Part shown: positions 13,188-20,531 of the stretch, piece by piece
Numbering within the stretch: position 1 is the stretch's first letter
Layout of the letters: each line of letters opens with the position of its first letter
Source of the DNA: an uncultured Bacilli bacterium
Lineage (GTDB): Bacteria; Bacillota_I; Bacilli_A; RF39; UBA660
DNA length: 20,594 nucleotides
Reading direction: 5' to 3'
NCBI GenBank assembly: GCA_947587565.1
Contig: CANPYA010000009.1
Location: forward strand, 1 to 20,594
Program-made: the position numbers and the translations under genes
The notes under the pieces: model-generated
Seen by the model: the letters and a program-made list of their open reading frames with translations, nothing else
Told to the model about the DNA's origin: nothing
Database searches by the model: none

Positions 13188-16070
13188 ATGTGTCTTATGA
13201 TGAAGAGAAATAAAAATATACTGATATTTTTAGGTATAGGAATAGTACTAATAGTTAGTATATTTTTTTCGTTTAATAAAAATAATGCTTATAAAGAATT
13301 ACCTAAAGTAAAATTAAAAGATGATATAAATAAGAGTGGACTAGCAATTATGGTGGAAAGTGATTACCAAACTGGTGAATATCAACAATCAAATAGTACT
13401 ACATTTCCTACAGATGGTTATACTTTAAATCGAATTAAAAGTGGTTGTGTTGATAAGAATGGTAAAAATATAGATGCCTTAACTTATAATGAAAATGATA
13501 AAACCATAAGTATAAAAACAAAACAAAGTGTATATTGTTATCTATATTATGATAATTTATTTAAAGGTAGTGGTACAGAAGAAGAACCATACCAAATAAA
13601 TTATATAGAAGACTTAGTAAGATTAAGTTATTCAGTTAATAAAGATAAAAATAATTATCAAAGTAAAAATTTTATCTTAACAAGAGATTTAGACTTTAAT
13701 GAGAATGACAGTTATATGAAATATAATGATACTGGATTTGGTGACATTAATGGTGTAAATAATATAGAAGGAATCAAAGAAGAATTAACTAATAAAGAAG
13801 GAACAGGATTTGAACCAATTGGAAAGGCAATCCGTTTTCAAGGAAATTTTAATGGTAATAATAAAAGATTAGATAATATTTATGAAGAAAATATAAATGA
13901 CACAAATAATTATTTGGGTTTATTTAAGAACATTGAAAATAGTACAATAAAAAATTTAACTCTAAGTGGTAATATAAATACAAAAGTGAATACTGTAGTT
14001 GGTGGCTTAATAGGAAATAGTTATGGAAATACAACTATTGATAATTGTATTATTGAAGTAAATGCTAATAGTGATATGGGTGCTAATAGTGTTGGAGGCT
14101 TAGTAGGCGATAGTTATGGTAAATTAACTATAACAAATTCGATAAATAAAGGACAATTGTCTGGAGGTAATAATACGGGAGGCTTAGTTGGATGGTTATA
14201 TGATAATTCAACATTAACAATAGAAAATAGTCATAATGAAGGGAGAATAAACAATGAAGTGGGCGCTCATGCTGGAGGATTACTCGGAAGAGATGCTGGT
14301 GCAACATCCAAAACAATAATAAAAAATTCCTATAATGTTGGTGAAGTAACTAATGCTAAACAAAATGAAGGTGGGTTAGTAGGTTATATTTATGGAACAT
14401 TGAAAATAGAAAATAGTTATAATACAGGAAAAATAAGTAATACTTTAGGAAAAAATATTGGTGGTTTAATAGGTTCTAGTAATAATACTTCAAATATAAC
14501 TATAAATAATTCTTATAATAGTAATTCTGTTGCATTAAAATCTGACACCAATATAGAAAGAAATATAGGTGGTTTAATTGGTAATACAAGTGGAAAATTA
14601 AATATAAATAATAGTTACAATAACGGAAATATAGAAAATGGTATTAAAGTAGGTGGATTAATAGGGACAATTGCTTTATCTACTAATGAAAAAATTAATA
14701 TAAATAATTCTTATAATTTAGGAGAAATTTCTGGTAATAAATATGGCGGTACTACTGTGGGAGGTTTAATAGGTTATACTAATAAAAATGATGGCCTTTT
14801 AATTATTAATGATTGCTATAATTTAGGAAACCTTTTTGCTGGGTTTGTTCCAAGCAGTTCAATAATTGGTGGGTTAATGGGTGATAGTCGCTTTAAAACA
14901 ATAATTTTAAATAGTTATAATGCTGGAAATATTATAGTTGATGGCAAAAATGCAGATCTTGCCTATAATTATTTAGGAAGTTTAATATCTGTAATGCGAA
15001 ATGATACAATAATTTTAAATTCTTATAATAAGGGAGATATAAGTATAATAAATAACAATGTTCATGGAGATAAATTACTTAGTGGATTAGGTTATTTTTT
15101 AGCTGATAATAAAAATTTAATAATTAACAATTTTTATAACAATTTAAATGAAGGTCGTGGAATAACTTATACATATGGTGACAATAATACTTATATTATA
15201 AGTAATGCTTATTACCGAAATGGTTTAACAGCGGGAGTATCAAATGCAACAGCTTTAGAAGAAAATCAAATGTTAAATAAAGAAAATATTGGGGATAAGA
15301 CATTTGTAGAAACTTTAAATAATAATATAAGAAATATAGATTTAAGTAGTATTGATGAAGTATTGAAAGATTATAAATTAAATAGGTGGAAACAAGGAAG
15401 TGAAGGCTACCCAGTATTAGATGGAGAATTTATAGAAGATTTAAGTGGTAATAATCGAAATGGTATAAGTTATGCAGTAAAACATGATGCAGAGGGAGTA
15501 ACAACCAGTACAGATTCATCTCATATTGGCTATGTTAATTGTGGCTTAAGTAATTATGATTTTGGTAGTGATTTAACACTTATAGCAAGAGTTAAATTTA
15601 ATGCTAATGGTATCGGTTATTTTTTTGGTAGTTGGGATGGATCTGGAGGTGGTATTACAATATCAAGAAATAATAATATTGCATCTGATTGGTATTCGGT
15701 AGAGGAAAAAACTTATAAACAAGTTAATTCTAGTTTAAAAATAGAAACCGGTAAATGGTATACTATTGCAGTAACTGTTGATGGTAATTTAGATAGTGAA
15801 AATATAAAATTGTATATAAATGGCAATAAAGAAGGTACAGTAGATTTAAAAGTTAATATAAAACCAAGTAATATGCCATTTACGCTTGGAGGAAATCCAA
15901 ATTTATATTCTATGCTTCCTACATTTGATACTTTATCCTATACAACCTTTAGTGAAGCCTTAATATTTGACAGAGCACTAACTGAAGAAAAAGACCATAT
16001 AAGTACTAACTATAAAGATGATATAAATGTTACTAATCAAGATGAACTACTTTTATGGTATAAATTTTAA
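13188..16070 (+). CDS. Membrane-anchored surface protein 2: paralogue of the upstream gene
   Basis: A 960-residue paralogue with the same layout: signal anchor (MMKRNKNILIFLGIGIVLIV), the two-cysteine domain (SGCVDKNG, VYCYLYY), the GTEEEPYQINYIEDLVRLS lead-in, a longer GLUG-like repeat region to about 690 (GGLVGDSYG, GGLIGNTSG, repeated NSYN.G.I), and a LamG-like C-terminus from 749 (LSGNNRNG, TGKWYTIAVTVDG, IKLYINGNK, EALIFDRALTEEK, final WYKF). The first 210 residues and the last 30 are close to protein 1, while the repeats diverge in number and sequence, as expected for surface antigens that vary by duplication and recombination. The start is the equivalent ATG. Without its own visible terminator it may read through towards cotE. 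Confidence 0.85.
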   Translation: MCLMMKRNKNILIFLGIGIVLIVSIFFSFNKNNAYKELPKVKLKDDINKSGLAIMVESDYQTGEYQQSNSTTFPTDGYTLNRIKSGCVDKNGKNIDALTYNENDKTISIKTKQSVYCYLYYDNLFKGSGTEEEPYQINYIEDLVRLSYSVNKDKNNYQSKNFILTRDLDFNENDSYMKYNDTGFGDINGVNNIEGIKEELTNKEGTGFEPIGKAIRFQGNFNGNNKRLDNIYEENINDTNNYLGLFKNIENSTIKNLTLSGNINTKVNTVVGGLIGNSYGNTTIDNCIIEVNANSDMGANSVGGLVGDSYGKLTITNSINKGQLSGGNNTGGLVGWLYDNSTLTIENSHNEGRINNEVGAHAGGLLGRDAGATSKTIIKNSYNVGEVTNAKQNEGGLVGYIYGTLKIENSYNTGKISNTLGKNIGGLIGSSNNTSNITINNSYNSNSVALKSDTNIERNIGGLIGNTSGKLNINNSYNNGNIENGIKVGGLIGTIALSTNEKININNSYNLGEISGNKYGGTTVGGLIGYTNKNDGLLIINDCYNLGNLFAGFVPSSSIIGGLMGDSRFKTIILNSYNAGNIIVDGKNADLAYNYLGSLISVMRNDTIILNSYNKGDISIINNNVHGDKLLSGLGYFLADNKNLIINNFYNNLNEGRGITYTYGDNNTYIISNAYYRNGLTAGVSNATALEENQMLNKENIGDKTFVETLNNNIRNIDLSSIDEVLKDYKLNRWKQGSEGYPVLDGEFIEDLSGNNRNGISYAVKHDAEGVTTSTDSSHIGYVNCGLSNYDFGSDLTLIARVKFNANGIGYFFGSWDGSGGGITISRNNNIASDWYSVEEKTYKQVNSSLKIETGKWYTIAVTVDGNLDSENIKLYINGNKEGTVDLKVNIKPSNMPFTLGGNPNLYSMLPTFDTLSYTTFSEALIFDRALTEEKDHISTNYKDDINVTNQDELLLWYKF

Positions 16071-16085
16071 AATTAGTATTCTTTT

Positions 16086-16115
16086 TTCCTAATGAAGCAT
16101 AAACTAAATTAGGGA
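16086..16115 (+). promoter_or_regulatory. Possible RNA hairpin masking the cotE ribosome-binding site
   Basis: TTCCTAAT (16086-16093) can pair with ATTAGGGA (16108-16115; one U-G pair), burying the AGGGAG Shine-Dalgarno of cotE. The CTAAT arm could alternatively pair with ATTAG at 16072-16076. Stability and function are untested. Confidence 0.25.
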
Positions 16116-16124
16116 GTGATAAAT

Positions 16125-16670
16125 TTGTCTAATTTTAGAGAAATTGTAACTAAAGCGGTCATTGGTAAAGCTAAAAAAACTAGTGGTAATAAATTTACTT
16201 TAGAAACTGAAGAAAGACCAAATACAGTTCTTGGTTGTTGGGTTATCAATAATACTTTTAATGGCACGAATAATAATGGTAGTGTTTTAGTTAATGGCGC
16301 TTTTGATGTCAATGTTTGGTATTCTTATGATAATGATACAAAAACAGCAGTTACAACCAAAAGATTTAACTATACCGATAAAATGCATGTACCACTTAAA
16401 AATGATACTATCTTAGATAATAATAGTGAAATTATTGTAAGGAGTTTAAAACAACCAACTGTTACAAATGTCGATATCAAGAATGGCTTAGTTGAATTAA
16501 CAATTGAAAAAGAATTAGGGGTCGAAATTGTCGGTAATACGAAAGTTAAGATTTCCGTTGAAGATGAATTCGATGATTATGAAGAAGTCTTAGATGAACA
16601 AATTGAAGATGAAATTGATACTTTAGATGATAATTATTTAGAAACTGAAGAAGTTAAAGAAGAAGAGTAA
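16125..16670 (+). CDS. cotE: CotE-like outer spore coat morphogenetic protein
   Basis: CotE in B. subtilis assembles the outer coat of the spore. The match is clear along the whole protein: SNFREIVTKAVIGKAKK at the start (B. subtilis SEYREIITKAVVAKGRK), VLGCWVINNTF, FDVNVWYSYDNDTKTAV, EIIVRSLKQPT, EIVGNTKVKISVEDEFDDYEE and an acidic tail. Start: I choose TTG 16125, with AGGGAG (16111-16116) 8 nt upstream, which gives 181 residues, the same as B. subtilis CotE as I recall it. The in-frame GTG at 16116 overlaps the SD. No clear promoter was found just upstream; transcription may come from the surface gene. A coat role implies sporulation, which the rest of the window neither proves nor excludes. 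Confidence 0.9.
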   Translation: MSNFREIVTKAVIGKAKKTSGNKFTLETEERPNTVLGCWVINNTFNGTNNNGSVLVNGAFDVNVWYSYDNDTKTAVTTKRFNYTDKMHVPLKNDTILDNNSEIIVRSLKQPTVTNVDIKNGLVELTIEKELGVEIVGNTKVKISVEDEFDDYEEVLDEQIEDEIDTLDDNYLETEEVKEEE

Positions 16671-16699
16671 GTCAACAAAAAAGTGTTGACTTAATTTTT
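16669..16699 (+). terminator. Rho-independent terminator of cotE
   Basis: AAGTCAACA (16669-16677) pairs perfectly with TGTTGACTT (16684-16692), a 9-bp stem with a 6-nt loop, followed by AATTTTT. The downstream arm also contains the -35 of rpsP. Confidence 0.85.
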
Positions 16700-16714
16700 C
16701 GTATTTGCTATACT
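16686..16714 (+). promoter_or_regulatory. Strong promoter of rpsP-khpA
   Basis: TTGACT (16686-16691), 17 bp, TATACT (16709-16714) with extended -10 TG at 16706-16707; +1 near 16721. The -35 lies in the stem of the preceding terminator. Confidence 0.8.
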
Positions 16715-16742
16715 ATTAGTAGTAAAAAAAGGAGGCAAAATT

Positions 16743-17018
16743 ATGGCAGTTAAATTAAGATTAAAAAGAATGGGTGCTAAACAACAACCATTTTATAGAA
16801 TAGTGGCTGCAGATTCTCGTAGTCCAAGAGATGGACGTTTTATTGAAACAGTTGGAACTTATAATCCAATTAAGGGTGCTGACAAAGTTACTATTGATGA
16901 AGAAAAGGCTTTAAAATGGTTAAATAATGGTGCTGAACCAACTGATACAGTAAGAAATATTTTATCTCATGCTGGAATTATGGCTAAATATGCCGCATCT
17001 AAGAATAAGAAAAATTAG
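16743..17018 (+). CDS. rpsP: 30S ribosomal protein S16
   Basis: S16 is a small-subunit assembly protein. The 91-residue product has the invariant N-terminus MAVKLRLKRMGAKQQPFYRI, then ADSRSPRDGRFIE and VGTYNP, and the helical GAEPTDTVRNILSHAGI region. Start: ATG with AAAAAAAGGAGG 7 nt upstream. It is followed directly by khpA, the usual Bacilli order, but rimM-trmD-rplS, which normally continue this operon, are missing. Confidence 0.98.
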   Translation: MAVKLRLKRMGAKQQPFYRIVAADSRSPRDGRFIETVGTYNPIKGADKVTIDEEKALKWLNNGAEPTDTVRNILSHAGIMAKYAASKNKKN

Positions 17019-17027
17019 GTGACAAGT

Positions 17028-17273
17028 ATGGATGTAGTAGAATTTGCTGAATATTTAGTAAAAGGAATAGTTAAAGAACCAGAACTTGTTAAAGTATCTA
17101 TGTTTCAAGCTGATGAAGATGTTACGATTTTAGAAATATTAGTACCGGAAGATGATATGGGTAGAGTTATTGGTAAAAATGGTAAAACATCAACTAGTAT
17201 TAGAACTTTAATTCAAGCTTTTGCAGCCATCAATAAGATGCCAAAAGTTAAGATTAATATTGATTCTTTTTAA
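17028..17273 (+). CDS. khpA: KhpA, KH-domain RNA-binding protein
   Basis: A small single-KH-domain protein that, with KhpB/EloR, binds many RNAs and affects cell elongation in Gram-positives. The KH signature GRVIGKNGKTSTSIRTLI is intact, with the RNA-gripping GKNG loop. Start: ATG 17028, preceded by TTAGGTGAC, gives 81 residues, which I recall as the usual family length; a GTG at 17019 lies inside that SD and is not used. It is cotranscribed with rpsP and closed by a terminator. Confidence 0.94.
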   Translation: MDVVEFAEYLVKGIVKEPELVKVSMFQADEDVTILEILVPEDDMGRVIGKNGKTSTSIRTLIQAFAAINKMPKVKINIDSF

Positions 17274-17297
17274 GAAATAGTTGCTATTTCTTTTTTT
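17272..17297 (+). terminator. Rho-independent terminator of rpsP-khpA
   Basis: AAGAAATAG (17272-17280) pairs perfectly with CTATTTCTT (17284-17292) around a TTG triloop, followed by a T run to 17297. It contains the khpA stop codon and ends 17 nt before the next ATG. Confidence 0.85.
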
Positions 17298-17313
17298 AGT
17301 TAGGAGATTTTTA

Positions 17314-19188
17314 ATGATTAAGATTGCAGATGTCTGTGGAATAAATGAGGAAGTTAGTGATACTTTTAAAAATATTTATGAACTATATGAAAGAGAAATA
17401 AACTTAGATAAGCCCCATAATATTTATTTGTATGATGATATCGTTTTAAGTGAACAAGTAAAAGAAGAATTAAATAGTTTAGGAATTACAAAAATAAATG
17501 ATATTCATGATTTAGATAATGATATTTTAGTTATTGGCCCTAAAGGAATTAAAAAAGATGATTTAGATTATTTAGATAGTAAGAAAATAGAGTATCACTT
17601 AAATTGTCCTAAATTTTTAGAGTTAAAAGATTTACTTATTAATAGTAATAAAAAAGTTGTTTTTGTGGGGCAAGATCAAGATTTAATTACTAATTTAAAT
17701 AGTTATATTAATTATAATGGACTAGTTATAAGTGATGAAAGTGATTTACCAAAGTTAGAAAGTTCCGAATACTTGGTGGTTATTTTAAATAAAAATATGC
17801 ATAATACAAATTTAGTGAAAAGTTTAGAAAAAATATATGGGAGTATTAATTTTGCTTACTATTTATTTAGTGATTATGAAGAAAGGGTTCTAAATTCCGC
17901 AGTAGATTTAGCTGAGTCTTCCGATTATATTTTTATTGTTGATTCCACGCGTAATGATAATACTTTAACGAATGCTCTAGAGGGTAAAAAATGTTATAAA
18001 TTTGCATCTCTTAATGCTTTTAGTAAATTTGTATTAAAAGAAGACTTAAATAATGTAAATATTGGTATAACTGGTGGGGTAAATGAACCATTTAAAGAAA
18101 TTTATAATTATAAATGTTTATTAGAATTCTTACTTTTTTATAAAAATCATTATGCCGAGTTAAAGAGTAATCAAGATGCTGTTAATGGGAAATTACTTAA
18201 GGAAGATGATAATGCTTTAGTCCAAAATTTAGTTACCAATTTCAATGATTTAAATAAAGATGGTAAATATATAAGAGGAGTTCTAATTGCGTTAGGAGAA
18301 TACCTTGCAAATAGTAAACAAAATAGATATTTAGACTTAGCTTATGCTTATGAAACATTCCAAACATCCGTTTTAATCCATGATGATATTATTGATAATG
18401 CGAGAATTAGAAGAGGTAAAGAAACGATACCAAGAAGAGTATGTCGGGAATATTTAACGAGACAAAATAGTCCGGAATATCATACTGATACTTTGAAACT
18501 AGCTAATTCTTTAGGTATTTGTGCGGGTGATCTAGGTTTCTATGAAGCAAATGCCATGATTGTTAAAAATTATTATGATTTACCAAACTTTGCCGAGATT
18601 TTAAATTTCTATAACGATATTATTATTAAAACGATTAAAGGAGAAATATTAGATGTTTACTTGCCTTTCTTAGGAAAATATCATTATCAAAATATAAAAG
18701 AAGAAGATATTTTAGATGTTTACCATTTAAAAACTAGTTGGTATACCATAATTGGTCCATTTATGTTAGGTTATTTACTAGGTGGTAAAAAAATAAATAA
18801 AGAATTAGAAGAAGTTTTGAATAATATTGGGATTTCTTTTCAAATTAAGGATGATATTTTAGGTATTTTCTCAGAATCCCAAAAAATTGGTAAATCAAAT
18901 ACATCCGATATTAGTGAATTTAAACAAACAATATTATATTCGCATATTATAAATACTTCTTATAAAGATGAATTTTTAAAAATTTATGGTAAGGGTAGTA
19001 TTACTAAAAGTGAACTTAATAAGGTAAGAGAATTACTTAAAGAAAGTGGTAGTTTAGATTACGCTAAAGAATATTTAACTAAGTTATCAAGTGAAGCTTA
19101 TTTAAAAATTGATAAATTAAAAATAAGTGATCTTGGCAAAGAATATTTAAAGGGATTATTAATTTATTTAAATATAAGGGAGAAATAA
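17314..19188 (+). CDS. Degenerate IspH-like domain fused to a polyprenyl diphosphate synthase
   Basis: 624 residues. The C-terminal half (about 290-624) is a trans-prenyltransferase that lengthens allylic diphosphates with IPP: KYIRG (318-322), first Asp motif DDIID (357-361) followed by RRGK, KTS (472-474), and second motif FQIKDDILGIF (DDILG, last Asp replaced) with GKSNTSD. The N-terminal half (about 1-280) follows IspH/LytB order: Cys8 (usual GFCFGV), LNCP with Cys98 (usual DATCP), VGQDQD (usual GxxxHPE), FSDYEERVLNSAVDLAESSD (usual TxxRQxAAxxLA..D), TRNDNT (usual SSNT), VGITGGVNEP-like NIGITGGVNEP (usual VGITAGASTP). The third Fe-S cysteine and the catalytic His/Glu motifs are missing, so reductase activity is unlikely. 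Start: ATG 17314 after TTAGGAGA; an upstream in-frame TTG lies in the terminator. The next gene starts 2 nt after the stop. Confidence 0.82.
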   Translation: MIKIADVCGINEEVSDTFKNIYELYEREINLDKPHNIYLYDDIVLSEQVKEELNSLGITKINDIHDLDNDILVIGPKGIKKDDLDYLDSKKIEYHLNCPKFLELKDLLINSNKKVVFVGQDQDLITNLNSYINYNGLVISDESDLPKLESSEYLVVILNKNMHNTNLVKSLEKIYGSINFAYYLFSDYEERVLNSAVDLAESSDYIFIVDSTRNDNTLTNALEGKKCYKFASLNAFSKFVLKEDLNNVNIGITGGVNEPFKEIYNYKCLLEFLLFYKNHYAELKSNQDAVNGKLLKEDDNALVQNLVTNFNDLNKDGKYIRGVLIALGEYLANSKQNRYLDLAYAYETFQTSVLIHDDIIDNARIRRGKETIPRRVCREYLTRQNSPEYHTDTLKLANSLGICAGDLGFYEANAMIVKNYYDLPNFAEILNFYNDIIIKTIKGEILDVYLPFLGKYHYQNIKEEDILDVYHLKTSWYTIIGPFMLGYLLGGKKINKELEEVLNNIGISFQIKDDILGIFSESQKIGKSNTSDISEFKQTILYSHIINTSYKDEFLKIYGKGSITKSELNKVRELLKESGSLDYAKEYLTKLSSEAYLKIDKLKISDLGKEYLKGLLIYLNIREK

Positions 19189-19189
19189 A

Positions 19190-19924
19190 ATGACAAAAAG
19201 AAAAAATAAAAATAATAAAAAAATACCTGTTATAGTGGGTGTTATAATTACTTTACTTTTAATTGGAATATTACTGATTATATTTTTAAAACCTAAAAAG
19301 ATTGATTATCATTATGCTCATGACGCTATCAAAGAATATTTAACTTATAATGATCAAAAAGTATATTTATATAATTTAGATGAATTAAAGATTAAATTAG
19401 ATAAAAAAGAAGTTACATTAGAAGAATATTTAAAAGCTAAATCTTTAGATGATTTATTTAAAGATGTTCATGATAATTTAGTTTTAAAAAAAGAATTAAA
19501 AGATGGTGGAACTAAAATTTATGAAACAAAAAATAAAAAGGTTTTTGGGGATAATCTAGTAATCATTGCTTGTCATACTACAGATGGCAATAATGATGTT
19601 TATTTTGGACCAAACTTAGATTACTTAAAAGCATTAAAAGATGATGGCTGTGGCAAAAACTTCTTTGAAGATAAAGAATTTACCCGAGTTTATACCATAA
19701 AAGCAGTTAAGAAAGTCAAAGATGATTTGTATTCTTTAACAATTAGTGATGGGACAAAAGAAGTAGTTATCGAAAGAACCTTAAGTAAAGAAAGCAAAAA
19801 TATCATTAAAGCCGGTAAAAAGTATATTTTCTATTTTAAGAATAAATATGGAGAACTTATTAAAGAAGACATTCAAGAAATCTTTGATAAATGTGAATTA
19901 ACCGGAGTAGTTCCCGAAGAGTAA
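19190..19924 (+). CDS. Unknown membrane-anchored extracytoplasmic protein
   Basis: A 244-residue protein with a very basic N-terminus (MTKRKNKNNKK) and one hydrophobic segment (about 13-33, PVIVGVIITLLLIGILLIIF), predicted N-in with the Lys/Asp-rich remainder outside. The exposed part has three cysteines (in IACHTTDG, DDGCGKNFF and FDKCELTG), two of which could form a disulfide. It has no lipobox and I recognise no domain. Start: ATG with AAGGGAG just upstream, 1 nt after the preceding stop, so it is cotranscribed with the IspH-like/prenyl synthase gene. Its own terminator follows. Confidence 0.75.
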   Translation: MTKRKNKNNKKIPVIVGVIITLLLIGILLIIFLKPKKIDYHYAHDAIKEYLTYNDQKVYLYNLDELKIKLDKKEVTLEEYLKAKSLDDLFKDVHDNLVLKKELKDGGTKIYETKNKKVFGDNLVIIACHTTDGNNDVYFGPNLDYLKALKDDGCGKNFFEDKEFTRVYTIKAVKKVKDDLYSLTISDGTKEVVIERTLSKESKNIIKAGKKYIFYFKNKYGELIKEDIQEIFDKCELTGVVPEE

Positions 19925-19947
19925 GTTAGCGATAATTTACTTTTTTT
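19917..19947 (+). terminator. Terminator after the membrane-protein gene
   Basis: AGTAAGTT (19920-19927) pairs with AATTTACT (19934-19941; one G-U pair), and a run of seven T follows (19941-19947). Confidence 0.7.
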
Positions 19948-19964
19948 GTGATTTTTTCGTGAAA

Positions 19965-19991
19965 TTAGCACTCAAGGGTTGTAATTGCTAA
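19965..19991 (+). promoter_or_regulatory. CIRCE operator (HrcA-binding site) of hsp20
   Basis: TTAGCACTC, 9 nt, AATTGCTAA. The consensus is TTAGCACTC-N9-GAGTGCTAA: the left arm is perfect, the right arm differs at two positions. It overlaps the -35 of the hsp20 promoter, the classic position for repression by HrcA and heat-shock induction. Confidence 0.9.
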
Positions 19992-20006
19992 AATTTGTGC
20001 TATAAT
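19979..20006 (+). promoter_or_regulatory. Promoter of hsp20
   Basis: TTGTAA (19979-19984), 16 bp, TATAAT (20001-20006) with extended -10 TG (19998-19999); +1 about 20013, so bound HrcA would cover the -35. Confidence 0.75.
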
Positions 20007-20013
20007 TATAATT

Positions 20014-20039
20014 GTAAAGGACATAAAAAAGTCATTTAC
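20014..20039 (+). promoter_or_regulatory. 5'-terminal stem-loop of the hsp20 mRNA
   Basis: GTAAAGGAC (20014-20022) pairs with GTCATTTAC (20031-20039) with one mismatch, around an 8-nt A-rich loop, beginning about one base from the predicted +1. It may stabilise the messenger; it does not cover the Shine-Dalgarno at 20061-20068. Confidence 0.45.
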
Positions 20040-20077
20040 GGGTATTATAGTTATATAATGAAAGGAAGAATGAGAAT

Positions 20078-20500
20078 ATGATGATGATACCAAGAAGAAG
20101 AGATAGTTTTGATTTATGGGAGGATTTATTTGATGATCCATTCTTTAATACTAACGAAACTAAAGTAATGCGGACTGATATTAAAGAAGGTAAACACAAT
20201 TATGATATTGTAATTGATTTACCGGGATATGACAAAGAAGATATCAAAATTGATATCGATAATGGTTACTTAAATGTTACCGCTACTATGAACAAAGATA
20301 ATGAAGAAAAAGAAGATGGCAAATTTGTTCGTCGCGAAAGATATTTTGGTGAATGTTCTCGTAGTTTCTATGTTGGCGATGCCATAACTGAAGAAGATAT
20401 TCATGCATCATTCAAAAATGGTACATTAAGACTAGATATTCCAAAGAAAGACGAAACTAAAGAAGTAAAATCTAAAAAATATATTGAAATATCTGATTAA
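20078..20500 (+). CDS. Hsp20 / alpha-crystallin small heat-shock chaperone
   Basis: An ATP-independent holdase that keeps unfolding proteins soluble. Of 140 residues, the alpha-crystallin domain covers about 34-124, with DLPGYDKEDIKIDI, the signature RRERYFGECSRSFYVG and FKNGTLRLDIPK; the C-terminal tail carries the I-x-I oligomerisation motif (IEI, 136-138). The short N-terminal arm has SFDLWEDLFDDPF. Start: three ATG in a row (20078, 20081, 20084) after AAAGGAAG; any could be used. Control by CIRCE/HrcA is seen directly upstream. Confidence 0.96.
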   Translation: MMMIPRRRDSFDLWEDLFDDPFFNTNETKVMRTDIKEGKHNYDIVIDLPGYDKEDIKIDIDNGYLNVTATMNKDNEEKEDGKFVRRERYFGECSRSFYVGDAITEEDIHASFKNGTLRLDIPKKDETKEVKSKKYIEISD

Positions 20501-20503
20501 GAT

Positions 20504-20521
20504 AAGACCTTAAATGGTCTT
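20504..20521 (+). terminator. Hairpin just after hsp20
   Basis: AAGACC (20504-20509) and GGTCTT (20516-20521) form a 6-bp stem with a 6-nt loop but only a short T stretch follows; probably a processing or protective hairpin, not the main terminator. Confidence 0.35.
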
Positions 20522-20531
20522 TCAGACTGTT

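Larger units (their letters stand above)
10350..16070 (+). repeat. Tandem duplication of a promoter-plus-surface-gene unit
   Basis: Unit 1 (10350-13125) and unit 2 (13142-16070) share promoter architecture, leader, anchor, N-terminal domain and C-terminal domain in direct orientation. Near-identical stretches in the leaders and N-terminal coding regions could support recombination between copies. Confidence 0.8.

Noticed and set aside
14128..14316. Minus-strand reading frame inside surface gene 2
   Set aside because: Antisense shadow of the repeat region, without SD or family resemblance. Minus-strand frames at 450-635, 3087-3269, 7216-7407 and 16109-16312 were rejected likewise.
16116..16124. 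GTG start for CotE
   Set aside because: It lies in the AGGGAGTG ribosome-binding site; CotE homology begins at the TTG at 16125.
17019..17027. GTG start for KhpA
   Set aside because: It sits within the AGGTGAC ribosome-binding site; ATG 17028 gives the usual 81-residue protein.
17281..17313. TTG start adding 11 hydrophobic residues (a seeming signal peptide) to the prenyl synthase fusion
   Set aside because: These codons are the loop, arm and U-run of the khpA terminator; a Shine-Dalgarno precedes ATG 17314.
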